DNA of 64,000 nt from Daejeonella sp. Lineage in GTDB: Bacteria > Bacteroidota > Bacteroidia > Sphingobacteriales > Sphingobacteriaceae. The DNA is taken from assembly GCF_017495225.1 (NCBI RefSeq), contig NZ_JAFEIG010000017.1:62001-126000 (forward strand), given 5' to 3'. The notes beneath the pieces were generated by a model, which did no database searches, was not told the DNA's origin, and saw nothing but the letters and a program-made list of their open reading frames with translations. Each line of letters opens with the position of its first letter. Within the stretch, counting starts at the first letter, position 1. The position numbers and the translations under genes are program-made. Below, piece by piece: positions 44,769-55,190 of this stretch.

Positions 44769-47612
44769 ATGAAATTATATAAACTTAAATATCTATTTAT
44801 CAGTACTTTATGTATAATTATATCAAGCATAAATTCAACAGAGGTTTTTTCACAAATATTTAGTGCAGAACAGAACCCTCCAAGTATAAAATGGTTACAA
44901 ATCAATAGCGCCAATTTTCAAATCATCTACCCTACTGAGCTCGAAACAGAAGCACAAAGAATGGCAAATACTTTGGAGCATGTTGTGAGTGCTGTTAGTA
45001 AATCTTTAAATACTAAGCCAAGAAAAATCTCAATAATTTTGCAAAACCAATCGGTTATTTCCAACGGCTTCGTTCAGCTTGCGCCACGCCGATCTGAGTT
45101 TTTTACTACCTCACCTCAAAACATCGACTTCCAAGATTGGCTTAATAGCTTGGCTGTTCACGAGCTCCGCCATGTGGTACAATTTGATAAGCTTAACCCA
45201 AATCTTAAAGCTCCATTTTTTGAAGAATTAGCTCTCGCAATTTTTGGCATCTCCCTCCCACCCTGGTTCTATGAAGGAGATGCAGTTGGTATTGAAACTG
45301 CACTTAGCCATGCAGGCCGCGGGCGACTTCCAGAATGGGAATTATTTTTAAAGACAAATACACTAAGCTCAAAAAAATATACCTACTCTAAAAACTATTT
45401 TGGATCCTTCAAAGACAGAACAGCTGGCTATTATCAAATGGGCTATTTCATGACTAGCAAACTTCGAAGAGATTATGGCGAAGGAATTATAGACAGCATT
45501 TTAACACGAATTTCGAGGAATCCTTTACGCCCTTTTAACCTCAGCAATTCAATCAAAAAATTTACAGGAATGAATAGCAAAACACTCCATGATTCAACAA
45601 TACGTGAAATTGAAAATTTATGGAAGAAACAAGCCATTCAAATTAACGCTCAGTCCTACCCAATTTTAAACAAAAGAAAAGATTCATTGCCTAGCGACTA
45701 CCTCTTTCCAGTCCGGATATCCGACAAAGAAATTATTGCATTAAAGCAAAATCTTACAGAAACCCCGAGCATAATTTTAATAGATGAAAAGGGTAATGAA
45801 AAAACAATCAAAAGAATCGGTTTTCAAACTGAACCAAATTTTAATTATGCGGCAGGTAAAATTGTTTGGGATGAAATCAGATTCGACAAAAGATTTTTTA
45901 AACGGTCATATAATGTGATAAATATCCTCGACTTAAAAAGCGGATCGTATAAACAAATCACACATAGAAGCAGACTCTTTTCTCCCGCACTTTCGGCGGA
46001 TGGAAATAAAGTGGTAGCCGTAATAATCAAAGAAGACAATAAGAGCCTTCTGGTCGAATTAAATTCCGAGTCGGGTGAAATTATCAAGGAACACCTGCTA
46101 AATAACAACCAGGCGCTTCAAATGCCCTCCTACAGCAAAGATGGTAATAGAATTGTCTGCAGCGTAAGCAGCAAAGAAGGATCCTCGCTTTTAGAATTTG
46201 ATTTAAACAAAGGAAGTCGCAAATATTTGTTACCATTCAACAAACAACAAATTAGCAGACCAATTTACGCCAACAGCACTATAATTTTTCGAGCCCACTA
46301 CAATGGGATAAACAATATTTACAGTCTGGAACCGAGCACAAACAAAATCACAGCATTGAGCCATGCAAAATTTGGCTCTTCTAGTCCCTCCTATCATCCC
46401 GAAAGCAATAGCATACTTTTCATTAATTATGAAGCATTAGGCTACGATATCACATCGATTCCTTTTGAAATTAATCATAAAATCGATTTTGCGACTAAGA
46501 ACACCTTCATCGATTACTCTGCTCCAATAATCTTACAAGAATCCAACTCATCTTTGTTAGACAGCATTCCTCAATTAAAATATGAAAGTCAAAAATTTAA
46601 AGAAACTAGTAATCTCTTTTATTTCCATAGCCTCTCACCCATTTTTGAAGAAGGCGATAGCAATAATGCCCAGAAAATTGGTTTTAAATTAAAATCGAAT
46701 AACAAACTAAACACCTTTGATTTTTACACAGGCTATCAATATAATTCAAGCTTAAGAAGAAATGAGTATTTGGCGGAGATTAGCTATAAACGCTTTTATC
46801 CCATAATCAATTTGAAATACCTTAACCGTGCTCAATTAGCTAGTTTTAGGCAAAACAATAATATAATTCCAATCAATTGGCGTGAAAACTTTGTTGAGAT
46901 GGAAATGAATATACCTTTCACTTTCAATAGGCTGAATAAAACCTATAATTTAGGTATTTTAAGTTCAACCAGTTATACTTCACGATATGAAATACAGAAT
47001 AAACCAGGAAATTTCATCGATAAACTTAGGTTTCCAATAAAATATACGGCATATTTCAGGAGCAACACGCAGCGAAGTTCAAGAGATATTGCACCCAAAT
47101 GGGGACAAAACCTAATTCTATCTTATTTTCATTTACCATTTGAATCGCAGCTGAGTGGAAACCTATTTGCTTTTAGAAGTATGTTTTATAGTCCGGGGAT
47201 TTTACCAAACCACTCCTTTCAAACTAGCTTTAATTATCAAAGTAGCGATGGAGCATATGCTTTCAATGTCGAAATTCCACGAATTAGCGGCTATAATAAT
47301 TTAAATACGAGCACTAAATTGAGAAATACACTTTTATTGGATTACAAGCTACCATTATTTTACCCAGATGCTGAAATTGGTCCGATAGCCTACATCAAGA
47401 GAGTTAAAGGAGGACTTTTTACAGATTTTGAAAATATCGGCAAGGGTTCAAAATTTCAAGCACGTAGTTACGGAATTGAATTGAGTGCTGACATGAACTT
47501 AATGCGTTTTTATCTTCCAGATTTTGAGCTTGCAGGAAAATTAATCTTTTCAAATGAGGCAAGTAGAAAAAAACCAATTTTTGAGTTGGGATTTACCTAC
47601 AATATTAATTAG
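44769..47612 (+). CDS. Surface protein: gluzincin-like protease, TolB-like propeller and beta-barrel
   Basis: The 947-residue protein has a signal peptide to about residue 29 (TEVFSQ). Residues about 45-285 hold a metalloprotease-like domain with HELRH (H131, E132, H135) in LAVHELRHVVQFDK and a WFYEGDA block with Glu169 as candidate third zinc ligand, the gluzincin pattern. Residues about 310-600 hold WD40/TolB-like blades (LSADGNKVVAVI, YSKDGNRIVCSV, YHPESNSILFI). The last about 310 residues are amphipathic strands ending FELGFTYNIN, typical of an outer-membrane barrel. Function is not established; a cell-surface or periplasm-facing peptidase is possible. Confidence 0.82.
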   Translation: MKLYKLKYLFISTLCIIISSINSTEVFSQIFSAEQNPPSIKWLQINSANFQIIYPTELETEAQRMANTLEHVVSAVSKSLNTKPRKISIILQNQSVISNGFVQLAPRRSEFFTTSPQNIDFQDWLNSLAVHELRHVVQFDKLNPNLKAPFFEELALAIFGISLPPWFYEGDAVGIETALSHAGRGRLPEWELFLKTNTLSSKKYTYSKNYFGSFKDRTAGYYQMGYFMTSKLRRDYGEGIIDSILTRISRNPLRPFNLSNSIKKFTGMNSKTLHDSTIREIENLWKKQAIQINAQSYPILNKRKDSLPSDYLFPVRISDKEIIALKQNLTETPSIILIDEKGNEKTIKRIGFQTEPNFNYAAGKIVWDEIRFDKRFFKRSYNVINILDLKSGSYKQITHRSRLFSPALSADGNKVVAVIIKEDNKSLLVELNSESGEIIKEHLLNNNQALQMPSYSKDGNRIVCSVSSKEGSSLLEFDLNKGSRKYLLPFNKQQISRPIYANSTIIFRAHYNGINNIYSLEPSTNKITALSHAKFGSSSPSYHPESNSILFINYEALGYDITSIPFEINHKIDFATKNTFIDYSAPIILQESNSSLLDSIPQLKYESQKFKETSNLFYFHSLSPIFEEGDSNNAQKIGFKLKSNNKLNTFDFYTGYQYNSSLRRNEYLAEISYKRFYPIINLKYLNRAQLASFRQNNNIIPINWRENFVEMEMNIPFTFNRLNKTYNLGILSSTSYTSRYEIQNKPGNFIDKLRFPIKYTAYFRSNTQRSSRDIAPKWGQNLILSYFHLPFESQLSGNLFAFRSMFYSPGILPNHSFQTSFNYQSSDGAYAFNVEIPRISGYNNLNTSTKLRNTLLLDYKLPLFYPDAEIGPIAYIKRVKGGLFTDFENIGKGSKFQARSYGIELSADMNLMRFYLPDFELAGKLIFSNEASRKKPIFELGFTYNIN

Positions 47613-47719
47613 TGGTAATTTGGTACAAAATAAATTAGAACTTACAATATAGCAAAAATTTTAATTATTAGCAAATTATACGGGCAAAATCCGATATTCG
47701 AGTTTACAAAATAGATCAC

Positions 47720-48013
47720 ATGTCATTTAAAACAATTTTTATTATTATCGTTTCTGTGTTAGTAACTGTCATATTAATGAATAATACCGATGAAATTCAA
47801 TTTTGGATTTTCGGAAATGCTAAGATTCCAAAATTAGCCGTTTTAGGGTTTATGTTCGGACTTGGATCAATTGTAGGATATCTTGCTGGCAGGCCACGTA
47901 AAAAACCGAATAGGCATGAAGATTTGGAGGATAATGAAGATGAGTTTACTAATCCTAATGGCAATAAAGAAAGCAGTAGGTTAAGCGATGAAGATCGTGA
48001 GTATATTAAATAG
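47720..48013 (+). CDS. LapA-like (DUF1049) inner-membrane protein
   Basis: The 97-residue protein has two TM segments (IFIIIVSVLVTVILM and LAVLGFMFGLGSIVGYLAGR) separated by NNTDEIQFWIFGNAKIP, the LapA/DUF1049 pattern, followed by a charged tail rich in Asp, Glu and Asn. In E. coli LapA acts with LapB in LPS assembly control; no LapB-like TPR protein is adjacent here. It is a single small gene. Confidence 0.82.
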   Translation: MSFKTIFIIIVSVLVTVILMNNTDEIQFWIFGNAKIPKLAVLGFMFGLGSIVGYLAGRPRKKPNRHEDLEDNEDEFTNPNGNKESSRLSDEDREYIK

Positions 48014-48182
48014 CAAGCACGTTCCTACCCTATTTTTTCAATGATTTAAATTTTATTCCATTGTAATTCATATAGTTATCTCGAATAATAATTCTTGTAT
48101 CTATGAGGTGGAATTGTAATAAATTTTCTTTTTTATCTATTTTTTTTCTAATTTCCACTATTATTTATCAAAAATTATTTTT

Positions 48183-51100
48183 ATGAAAAAAACCAGACTT
48201 TTTTTTCTGCCAATTTTATTATTTCTAACTCTTAGTGTAAGCGCACAGGTTAGAGAAATAAAAGGCACTGTTACCGCTGCTGAAGATGGAAGCACCCTTC
48301 CTGGAGTAAGCATTAGGGTAAAAGGTACGAGTACCGGGGCCACAACTGACCCAAATGGAAATTAGCGCATTCAGGTACCAAACAATGATGCGACTCTAGT
48401 TTTTGCTTTCATCGGTTTTTCTGTACAAGAAATTCGTGTTGGAGCGCAGAGTACTATTGATGTAAAAATGAATAATGACAGTAGACAGCTCGAAGAAGTT
48501 GTTGTAACTACTGGTTTAGGTATTTCACGTCAGCAAAAATCATTAGGATATGCCGCTCAAGGTGTAAAATCTGAGGATTTGAACATTAATAGACAACCTA
48601 ATATTTTGAATGCACTACAAGGTAAAGTTGCAGGTGCAACTATATCGAGTGTGGGTGGCGGACCAGGTCAAGGTGCAAATATCAGAATCAGGGGTATTAA
48701 CTCCATAGATGCATCTGCCTCAAACGATCCTTTGTATGTAATTGATGGAATTCAAATTGATAACTCAACCTCAACTCAAGGATCTGGAGCAGGAGCCAAT
48801 GTTCGTTCAGTGGGAAACAGAGCATCCGATATTAACCCTGATGATATTGAAACTATCAACATTTTAAAAGGCGGTGCTGCAACGGCTTTATACGGATTAA
48901 GAGGTTCAAATGGTGTTGTAATTATCACTACCAAAAAAGGCAAAGGTACAGGTGTAAGAACCAATTTTACAAGCACCTATGGATTTGAAAATGTAAACAA
49001 AACCCCAGCTGTACAAACTGAATATACTGCTGGTATTCTTGGGGTTTACACACCAATCGGACTAGGTCCTGCTTGGGGTCCAACAATCGCTGAAGCAAAA
49101 GCAATTGACCCAACTCATCCAGATCAACTTTTCGAGAATTACAAAAATGCATTTGATACAGGCAGTCAATTAAGAAATACAGTTTCAGTAACTGGTGGCT
49201 CAGAAGCTATTAAATTCTTTTCATCAGTATCTCAGTTCAATCATGATGGAATGCTACCATTTACTGATTACCAAAACTTATCTGCAAGATTAAATACGGA
49301 CATTAAAATTAGTCCTAAAATTACTGCAGGAGTAAATATGGGTTTCAATAATTCTGGAGGTTATCGTTTTGACGCAGATCGTTATGGAGAAAGCTTGACA
49401 TATTATTCTGGTCGCTGGGATGTAAGAGATTATATCAATGAGGATGGAACACAAAAGTGGAGAGGAACCAACAATCCAATTTTTGGAGCTGCAACAAATA
49501 GGTTAAGAGATAATGTTAATCGTTATATAGCTGGTGCAAATATCGGTTATTCACCTACAAGCTGGTTAAATTTCAATTATCGTGTGGGTGTTGACACTTA
49601 TACGGATAACCGTAAACGTACTGCACCAGGCCCAAGAGGAATATCAGGAGAAAGAGTTTATGACAATGCTGATGGTTTTGTTGGTGAATATCTAACTTCT
49701 TACAGAGCAATAAACTCTACATTATTGGCAACAGCTACAAAGCAAATCACAAAAAACATCAATGGTACTCTTCGTTTAGGTTATGAAGTTTACGATAGAA
49801 GCACTAAAGACCATGGAGTTTTAGGTAGCGTTTTAAGTATTTACAATGACTTTAGATTAGTTAATGCTAAAACACTAGCTGTTTCACAAGGAATTAATCA
49901 ATATCGTTCTAATGGTTTCTTCGGTGAGGCTACTTTCGATTATAAAAATTATTTATTCCTAACAGTTACTGGACGTAATGATGTAACATCTACACTTTCT
50001 GCAGCCAATAGATCATTCTTTTACCCTTCTGCAAGTTTAAGTTATGTTTTCTCAGACAATCTTAAACTACCAGCCTTTATTGGTCAAAGTAAATTGAGAT
50101 TATCTTATGCTCAAATTGGTAAAGATGCCTCACCTTACTCTACTTCAAGTGGTTTCTCAAATTATACAGGTTTACCAACTGGAGTTACAGGTTTAACCAT
50201 ATCGTCTAACCTAGGAAATCCAAACTTAAGACCAGAATTTACGGATACCTATGAAGCAGGACTTGAAATGTCATTTCTTAAAAATCGATTAAATTTTGAC
50301 TTAACCTATTATTACTCACTCAGTAAGGACCAGATTACAAGGGCGCAAGTTTCTTCGACAACTGGATTTGTAACCGCTTCAATAAATGCAGGAACAATCA
50401 GAAATAAAGGTATTGAGCTCGTTTTAGGAGGTTCACCAATCAAAACCAAGAATTTTACATGGGATGCAACGCTTAACTTCTCCGCAAATAGAAATAAGGT
50501 AATTAGCCTTAACGACGGACTTAGTGAAATTGTTTATGGTCCTGGTACTGGCGGTTATGGCAATTCACCTGTAACATTTAAAATTATACCTGGACAGCCT
50601 TACGGTAATATCTATGGCTCATACTATTTGCGTTACTATGGCAATAGTGTTGAAGATCCAATGCGTACAGACAAGTCGTTGCCGATGTTGATTGGTGCCA
50701 ATGGATTCCCTCTTAATTCAACAACAAAGCAAAAATTATTAGGTAATACAATGCCTGACTGGGTAGGTGGACTTTCAAATAACTTTACTTATAAGAGATT
50801 GACCCTTTCCACACTAATCGATGCACGTTGGGGCTTTGAGAAATTTAACAGATTAGATAACTTTAATTCTGCGTTCGGTATTGCAGATTATACAGCTAAT
50901 CGTAGATCATTTTACACTTTCCCTGGTAAGCTAGCTGATGGAACAGATAATACTAAATCAGTTTGGTTAAACCAAGGTACAGGTCCGGATGGCGTTAATT
51001 ACGGTGAAGGTTATTACAGACTTTACCACAGAGTGCTCTCTGAGCCTTTTGTTCAGGATGCATCATGGATACGTTTGCGCTCAGCAAGTATTTCATACTC

Positions 51101-51305
51101 ATTACCATCAAAATGGTTACCCGCAAAGACTATTCGTAATGCGAATATTTCAGTTACTGGTAATAACTTATTCTTGCGCACTGACTATTACGGACTTGAT
51201 CCTGAATCAATATCTGCAGATAGCGGAAGCAATGTGGATGGTGCTGCAGGTATGACATACCCAGCTGCAAGGACATTTTTATTTACACTTAATGTTGGAT
51301 TTTAA
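48183..51305 (+). pseudogene. SusC/RagA TonB-dependent receptor interrupted by one in-frame amber codon
   Basis: Reading one frame from ATG 48183 gives a 1040-codon SusC-type receptor with a single TAG at codon 61 (48363-48365). Before it: signal peptide (LLFLTLSVSAQ) and the first half of the carboxypeptidase-like domain (IKGTVTAAEDGSTLPGVSIR, TTDPNGN). After it: RIQVPNNDATLVFAFIGFSV, the plug with LEEVVVTTGLGISRQQ and NILNALQGKVAGATIS, GLRGSNGVVIITTKKG, and the complete barrel ending TFLFTLNVGF. The expected residue is Tyr (NGNYRI), one base from TAG. An ATG at 48468 could restart translation but would lack a signal peptide. It pairs with the SusD gene 5 nt downstream. Recent nonsense mutation, phase-like variation or a sequencing error are all possible. 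Confidence 0.88.
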
Positions 51306-51310
51306 AGATT

Positions 51311-52762
51311 ATGATGATGCATAAAATATATAAATACTCCCTAATTTTAGTTACTGGAGCTGCATTAACCCTTCAGGGATGCAGTAAAGAATATTTTGAT
51401 GAGCTAAGCACTAATCCTAATCAGGTTTCTGAAGCTACACTTCCAGCACTATTATCAACTACAACAGCTAAAGCTGGCTTAAATACCTTCACTGTTGGAA
51501 GCAATATTGCACCTTATGTTCAATATACAGCAAATCCTGCTGCTTCATCGGCAAGTGACATCTATGAAACAATAGATTTTACTGGCATGTGGGATGCATT
51601 ATATTTCGCTATGGCGGATGTGAACGAATTGAAGAAGCAAGCGGTAAAACAAGGCTCAAGTGAATACTTAGGTGTTGCAAATGTATTAATGGCTTATAAC
51701 CTAATGATGGTTAATAATTTATGGGGTGCGGCTCCATTCTCTGAAGCTTTTAATGCAAGTAATTTTACTCCTAAATATGATAGCGACCAGGCTTTGCATA
51801 CCGCTAGCTTGACACTTCTAGATGAAGCTATTACCGAGCTTGGAAAAACTACTGCAACTATCAAATTAGCTGCTGCAAGTGATTTAATTCATGCTGGTGA
51901 TCGTACAAAGTGGCTAAAAACTGCACAAGGTTTAAAAGCTAGAATTCTAATAAAGACAAGCAAAACAACAACCTTTAATGCTTCTTCAGTTTTAACCGCA
52001 GTTGGAAGTTCTTATTCCTCAAATGCGGATGACGCTGGAATGGCTACATTTGTTTTGCGTAATAATTGGGCTACTGTATCTAGAAACAATGCTTCTTTAA
52101 CTTTGGGAGGCTGGTTATCCGAACAGTTTGTTGATCATTTAAATGGTAAAACATACGGACTTTTCGACCCAAGAATCAAAAAAATTACAGATGTTACCGT
52201 TGTTCCGGGAAACCCTAGTTACCCACAATATATAGGAACAGTAAATGGCGCTGGAAACAGAACCAATGGATCTTTCAATAATACAACTAAGGATGAAAAC
52301 TACATTTCGTTTAATTCACCTTGGACAAGCGACACCTCACCTTTGTTAATTATGACCTTCGCTGAGCTTAAATTTATTGAAGCAGAAGCCGCATTAGCTA
52401 CAGACCCATCGAGAGCCTATACAGCTTATTTAGCAGGTATTCGTGCCAATATGGATAAGTTATTAGTCCCAGCAAGCGAACGCGATGCTTACCTAGCTGA
52501 CGCAAGAGTTGCTGTAGGTGCAGCTAACCTGACAAAAGATCTGATTTTTAAGGAAAAGTATGTAGCCACCTACTTAAATCCTGAAGCATTTAATGATGCT
52601 CGTAGATATGATTTCAAGTACAAAGACTTTACTTTACCTCAAAATGCTGTTCTTTCTACGTTCATAAGAAGAATTGATTATCCTCTTGGCGAACGCAGTA
52701 AAAATGGAACAAATGTTCCAGCTGGTGTAGCAAGAACTACTAAATTATGGTGGGATCAATAA
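51311..52762 (+). CDS. SusD/RagB-like outer-membrane nutrient-binding lipoprotein
   Basis: The 483-residue lipoprotein has lipobox ALTLQGC with Cys24 if translation starts at the first of three Met codons. The family block LSTNPNQVSEATLPALLSTT, MMVNNLWGAAPFSEAF, WLKTAQGLKARILIKTSK, MTFAELKFIEAEAAL and PEAFNDARRYDFK fit the SusD-like_2 (PF12771) group. It caps the SusC barrel at the surface and delivers oligomeric nutrients. No glycanase, protease or regulator gene accompanies the pair, so the substrate is unknown. It appears intact although its SusC partner is interrupted. Confidence 0.93.
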   Translation: MMMHKIYKYSLILVTGAALTLQGCSKEYFDELSTNPNQVSEATLPALLSTTTAKAGLNTFTVGSNIAPYVQYTANPAASSASDIYETIDFTGMWDALYFAMADVNELKKQAVKQGSSEYLGVANVLMAYNLMMVNNLWGAAPFSEAFNASNFTPKYDSDQALHTASLTLLDEAITELGKTTATIKLAAASDLIHAGDRTKWLKTAQGLKARILIKTSKTTTFNASSVLTAVGSSYSSNADDAGMATFVLRNNWATVSRNNASLTLGGWLSEQFVDHLNGKTYGLFDPRIKKITDVTVVPGNPSYPQYIGTVNGAGNRTNGSFNNTTKDENYISFNSPWTSDTSPLLIMTFAELKFIEAEAALATDPSRAYTAYLAGIRANMDKLLVPASERDAYLADARVAVGAANLTKDLIFKEKYVATYLNPEAFNDARRYDFKYKDFTLPQNAVLSTFIRRIDYPLGERSKNGTNVPAGVARTTKLWWDQ

Positions 52763-52781
52763 AGGCGCATTTAAACTAATC

Positions 52782-52809
52782 AAAGCCTCAGCAATAGCTG
52801 GGGCTTTTT
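52782..52809 (+). terminator. Rho-independent terminator of susCD
   Basis: Stem AAGCCTCAGC / GCTGGGGCTT (10 bp, one U-G pair) with loop AATA is followed by TTT. It lies about 20 nt after the SusD stop, before the convergent ispE gene. Confidence 0.87.
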
Positions 52810-52865
52810 AGTTTGAAGAATATTATAAAAATGGGGTATTATTGATTTTAATTAAAAAATGATTA

Positions 52866-53669
52866 TCACACTCCATAAAACACCTGATTATCTATTTCAA
52901 GATCAGACAATTGTAATTTTTCTTTAAAGATTCCAAATACAGAAGAGCCACTCCCACTCATGGAGGCAAATAAGGCTCCAGATTGATAAAGCTTTGATTT
53001 TATCTCAGCAACAATAGGATATTGATCAAAAACAGATGTCTCAAAATCATTTTTAATACATGTTTTCCAATCTTCAATTGGTGAATTAATTAGTTCAACT
53101 AAAGAATTTGAAACGGGTTGAGGAATTACTCCTCGATAAGCAGCTGCTGTAGAAACATGTACTGGAGGCATTATTAAAACGAAAAAGTATTTACTAAGAT
53201 CTAAAGCTATATTTTGCAATTGATCGCCCTTTGCAAAGGCAATAGAAGGCTTATTTTGTATAAAGAAGGCACAATCAGATCCCAGCTGTGAGGCATAATT
53301 CTCCATTTTAGAAAAATCAAGACCTAATTCAAATTTATCATTCATTAATTTGATAAAAAATGAAGCATCTGAAGAACCTCCTCCTAATCCTGCACCAATT
53401 GGAATATGCTTATGCAAATGAATATGAACAGGTGGAAGTTTATAATCATTAGCTAAAAGATGATAAGCCTTGACGCAAAGATTATCCATTTCGTTACCGG
53501 GAATTTCTATACCCGATGAAGAAAAAGCAAGACTATCTGACTCAACAACCTCTAGAGCATCCCTAAGGCCAATAGGATAGAAAATAGTTTCTAAATTATG
53601 GTAACCATCTTCCCTTTTACTGAGAATATTTAATCCAATGTTTATTTTTGCATTTGGGAAGGTAATCAT
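52866..53669 (-). CDS. ispE: 4-diphosphocytidyl-2-C-methyl-D-erythritol kinase
   Basis: The 267-residue GHMP kinase of the MEP isoprenoid pathway starts FPNAKINIGLNILSKREDGYHNLETIFYPI, with the catalytic and substrate block intact. The ATP-binding glycine loop is HIPIGAGLGGGSSDASF, and the third GHMP motif is FASMSGSGSSVFGIF. Length is near the family norm (about 280). It supplies precursors that the polyprenyl synthase at 2.7 kb would use. A TACTTTTG box (53709-53716) lies about 40 nt upstream. Confidence 0.95.
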   Translation of the reverse strand: MITFPNAKINIGLNILSKREDGYHNLETIFYPIGLRDALEVVESDSLAFSSSGIEIPGNEMDNLCVKAYHLLANDYKLPPVHIHLHKHIPIGAGLGGGSSDASFFIKLMNDKFELGLDFSKMENYASQLGSDCAFFIQNKPSIAFAKGDQLQNIALDLSKYFFVLIMPPVHVSTAAAYRGVIPQPVSNSLVELINSPIEDWKTCIKNDFETSVFDQYPIVAEIKSKLYQSGALFASMSGSGSSVFGIFKEKLQLSDLEIDNQVFYGV

Positions 53670-53708
53670 ATTCTAAAGATCGCTACTTTTATAAAAAAAT
53701 TAGACTTG

Positions 53709-53716
53709 CAAAAGTA
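53709..53716 (-). promoter_or_regulatory. Candidate -7 box for ispE
   Basis: TACTTTTG on the minus strand fits TAnnTTTG in the divergent ispE/thyA spacer, 39 nt before the ispE ATG. No -33 element at the usual distance. Confidence 0.35.
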
Positions 53717-53793
53717 CATTAATATTTTATTTGCTGATATTTGATTTTTAGCAATAAAAACTAAACAAAAGAATCTAACACCTATCATCATAC

Positions 53794-54588
53794 ATGAAAC
53801 AATACCTTGATCTGATGCAGCATGTTCTGCAAAATGGAACTCAAAAACATGATCGTACCGGCACGGGCACCATTAGTGTTTTTGGTTATCAGATGCGCTT
53901 TAATTTACAAGAAGGCTTCCCATTAGTAACAACTAAGAAAGTCCACCTAAGATCCATTATACATGAATTAATCTGGTTTTTAAAGGGAGAAACTAATATT
54001 GCCTATCTCAAAGAGAATGGAGTAAGTATTTGGGATGAATGGGCAGATGAAAAAGGAGAACTCGGACCGGTTTATGGTTCGCAATGGAGATCATGGCCAA
54101 CACCAAATGGAGGTCATATTGATCAGATTAGTCAGGTTATTAATCAAATAAAATCGAATCCTGACTCTAGAAGATTAATTGTATCCGCATGGAATGTGGC
54201 GGAGATTGAAAATATGGCACTTCCCCCATGTCATAGTTTTTTTCAGTTTTATGTTGCAGAGGGGAAATTAAGCTGTCAACTTTATCAAAGAAGTGCAGAT
54301 ATCTTTTTAGGAGTTCCATTTAATATTGCTTCCTACGCCCTACTAACCATGATGGTTGCCCAAGTTTGTAATCTCCAACTAGGCGATTTCATTCATACAT
54401 TGGGGGATGCGCATCTATACAATAATCACCTCGATCAAACAAAACTTCAATTAAGCCGTGATTGCCGTCCAATGCCACAAATGAAATTAAATCCAGATGT
54501 AAAAAATATTTTCGATTTTAAATTTGAAGATTTCATTCTTGAAAATTATGATCCTCATCCACACATTAAAGGCGCTGTAGCCATATAA
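53794..54588 (+). CDS. thyA: Thymidylate synthase
   Basis: The 264-residue enzyme methylates dUMP with methylene-THF, producing dTMP and DHF. It has the same length as E. coli ThyA and the nucleophile Cys146 sits in [61 protein letters not shown] and [15 protein letters not shown] are all conserved. The folA gene follows 3 nt downstream, so the DHF produced is recycled by a coexpressed enzyme. Confidence 0.98.
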   Translation: MKQYLDLMQHVLQNGTQKHDRTGTGTISVFGYQMRFNLQEGFPLVTTKKVHLRSIIHELIWFLKGETNIAYLKENGVSIWDEWADEKGELGPVYGSQWRSWPTPNGGHIDQISQVINQIKSNPDSRRLIVSAWNVAEIENMALPPCHSFFQFYVAEGKLSCQLYQRSADIFLGVPFNIASYALLTMMVAQVCNLQLGDFIHTLGDAHLYNNHLDQTKLQLSRDCRPMPQMKLNPDVKNIFDFKFEDFILENYDPHPHIKGAVAI

Positions 54589-54591
54589 AAC

Positions 54592-55077
54592 ATGAAAATA
54601 AGCCTAATAGTAGCTGTAGATGAAAAGAATGGAATTGGAAAGAACAATCAATTGCCTTGGCACCTACCTGCCGATTTACAGCATTTTAAGAAGATAACTA
54701 CAGGCTTTCCTATAGTAATGGGAAGAAAAACTTTCGATTCTATTGGAAAAGCACTCCCCAACAGAAGAAATATTGTGATTAGCCGCCAAAAAGACCTTGA
54801 AATTAATGGTGTTGAGGTCTGCGATTCACTTAAAAGCGCAATTTCATTGTGTAAAGATGAACAAGAAATATTTATTATTGGTGGTGCTCAAATATTTGAA
54901 CAATCATTAGATATAGCTAACACACTTTATTTAACAGTTATTCAAAATAATTTTTTTGCGGATACCTTCTTCCCCGAAATAGACAAAAAACTATGGAAGG
55001 AAAGCTCAAATGAGCCTCATGAACCCGACGAAAAGAACATTTATTACTATAATTTTAAAAAATATGATAAGATTTAG
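54592..55077 (+). CDS. folA: Dihydrofolate reductase
   Basis: The 161-residue NADPH enzyme reduces DHF to THF. ISLIVAVDEKNGIGKNNQLPWHLPADLQHFKKIT contains the active-site loop and the catalytic acid (LPADLQHF). FPIVMGRKTFDSIG and the IIGGAQIFEQSL NADPH block are conserved. It is in a two-gene operon with thyA. Confidence 0.97.
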   Translation: MKISLIVAVDEKNGIGKNNQLPWHLPADLQHFKKITTGFPIVMGRKTFDSIGKALPNRRNIVISRQKDLEINGVEVCDSLKSAISLCKDEQEIFIIGGAQIFEQSLDIANTLYLTVIQNNFFADTFFPEIDKKLWKESSNEPHEPDEKNIYYYNFKKYDKI

Positions 55078-55190
55078 CATATCTTTTCATTTCTCTACTA
55101 AAGAACTATTCCAAAAAACAAAAATTTAATTAGCTTTGGCGTCTTAACCAAAATAGGCTTAAATCAACATTAACAGACAATTAAAATAAA

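Noticed and set aside
48468-51305. Independent receptor gene starting at ATG 48468
   Set aside because: The same frame continues upstream through the amber codon into a perfect SusC signal peptide and N-terminal domain, so this is the rest of an interrupted gene, not a separate one.
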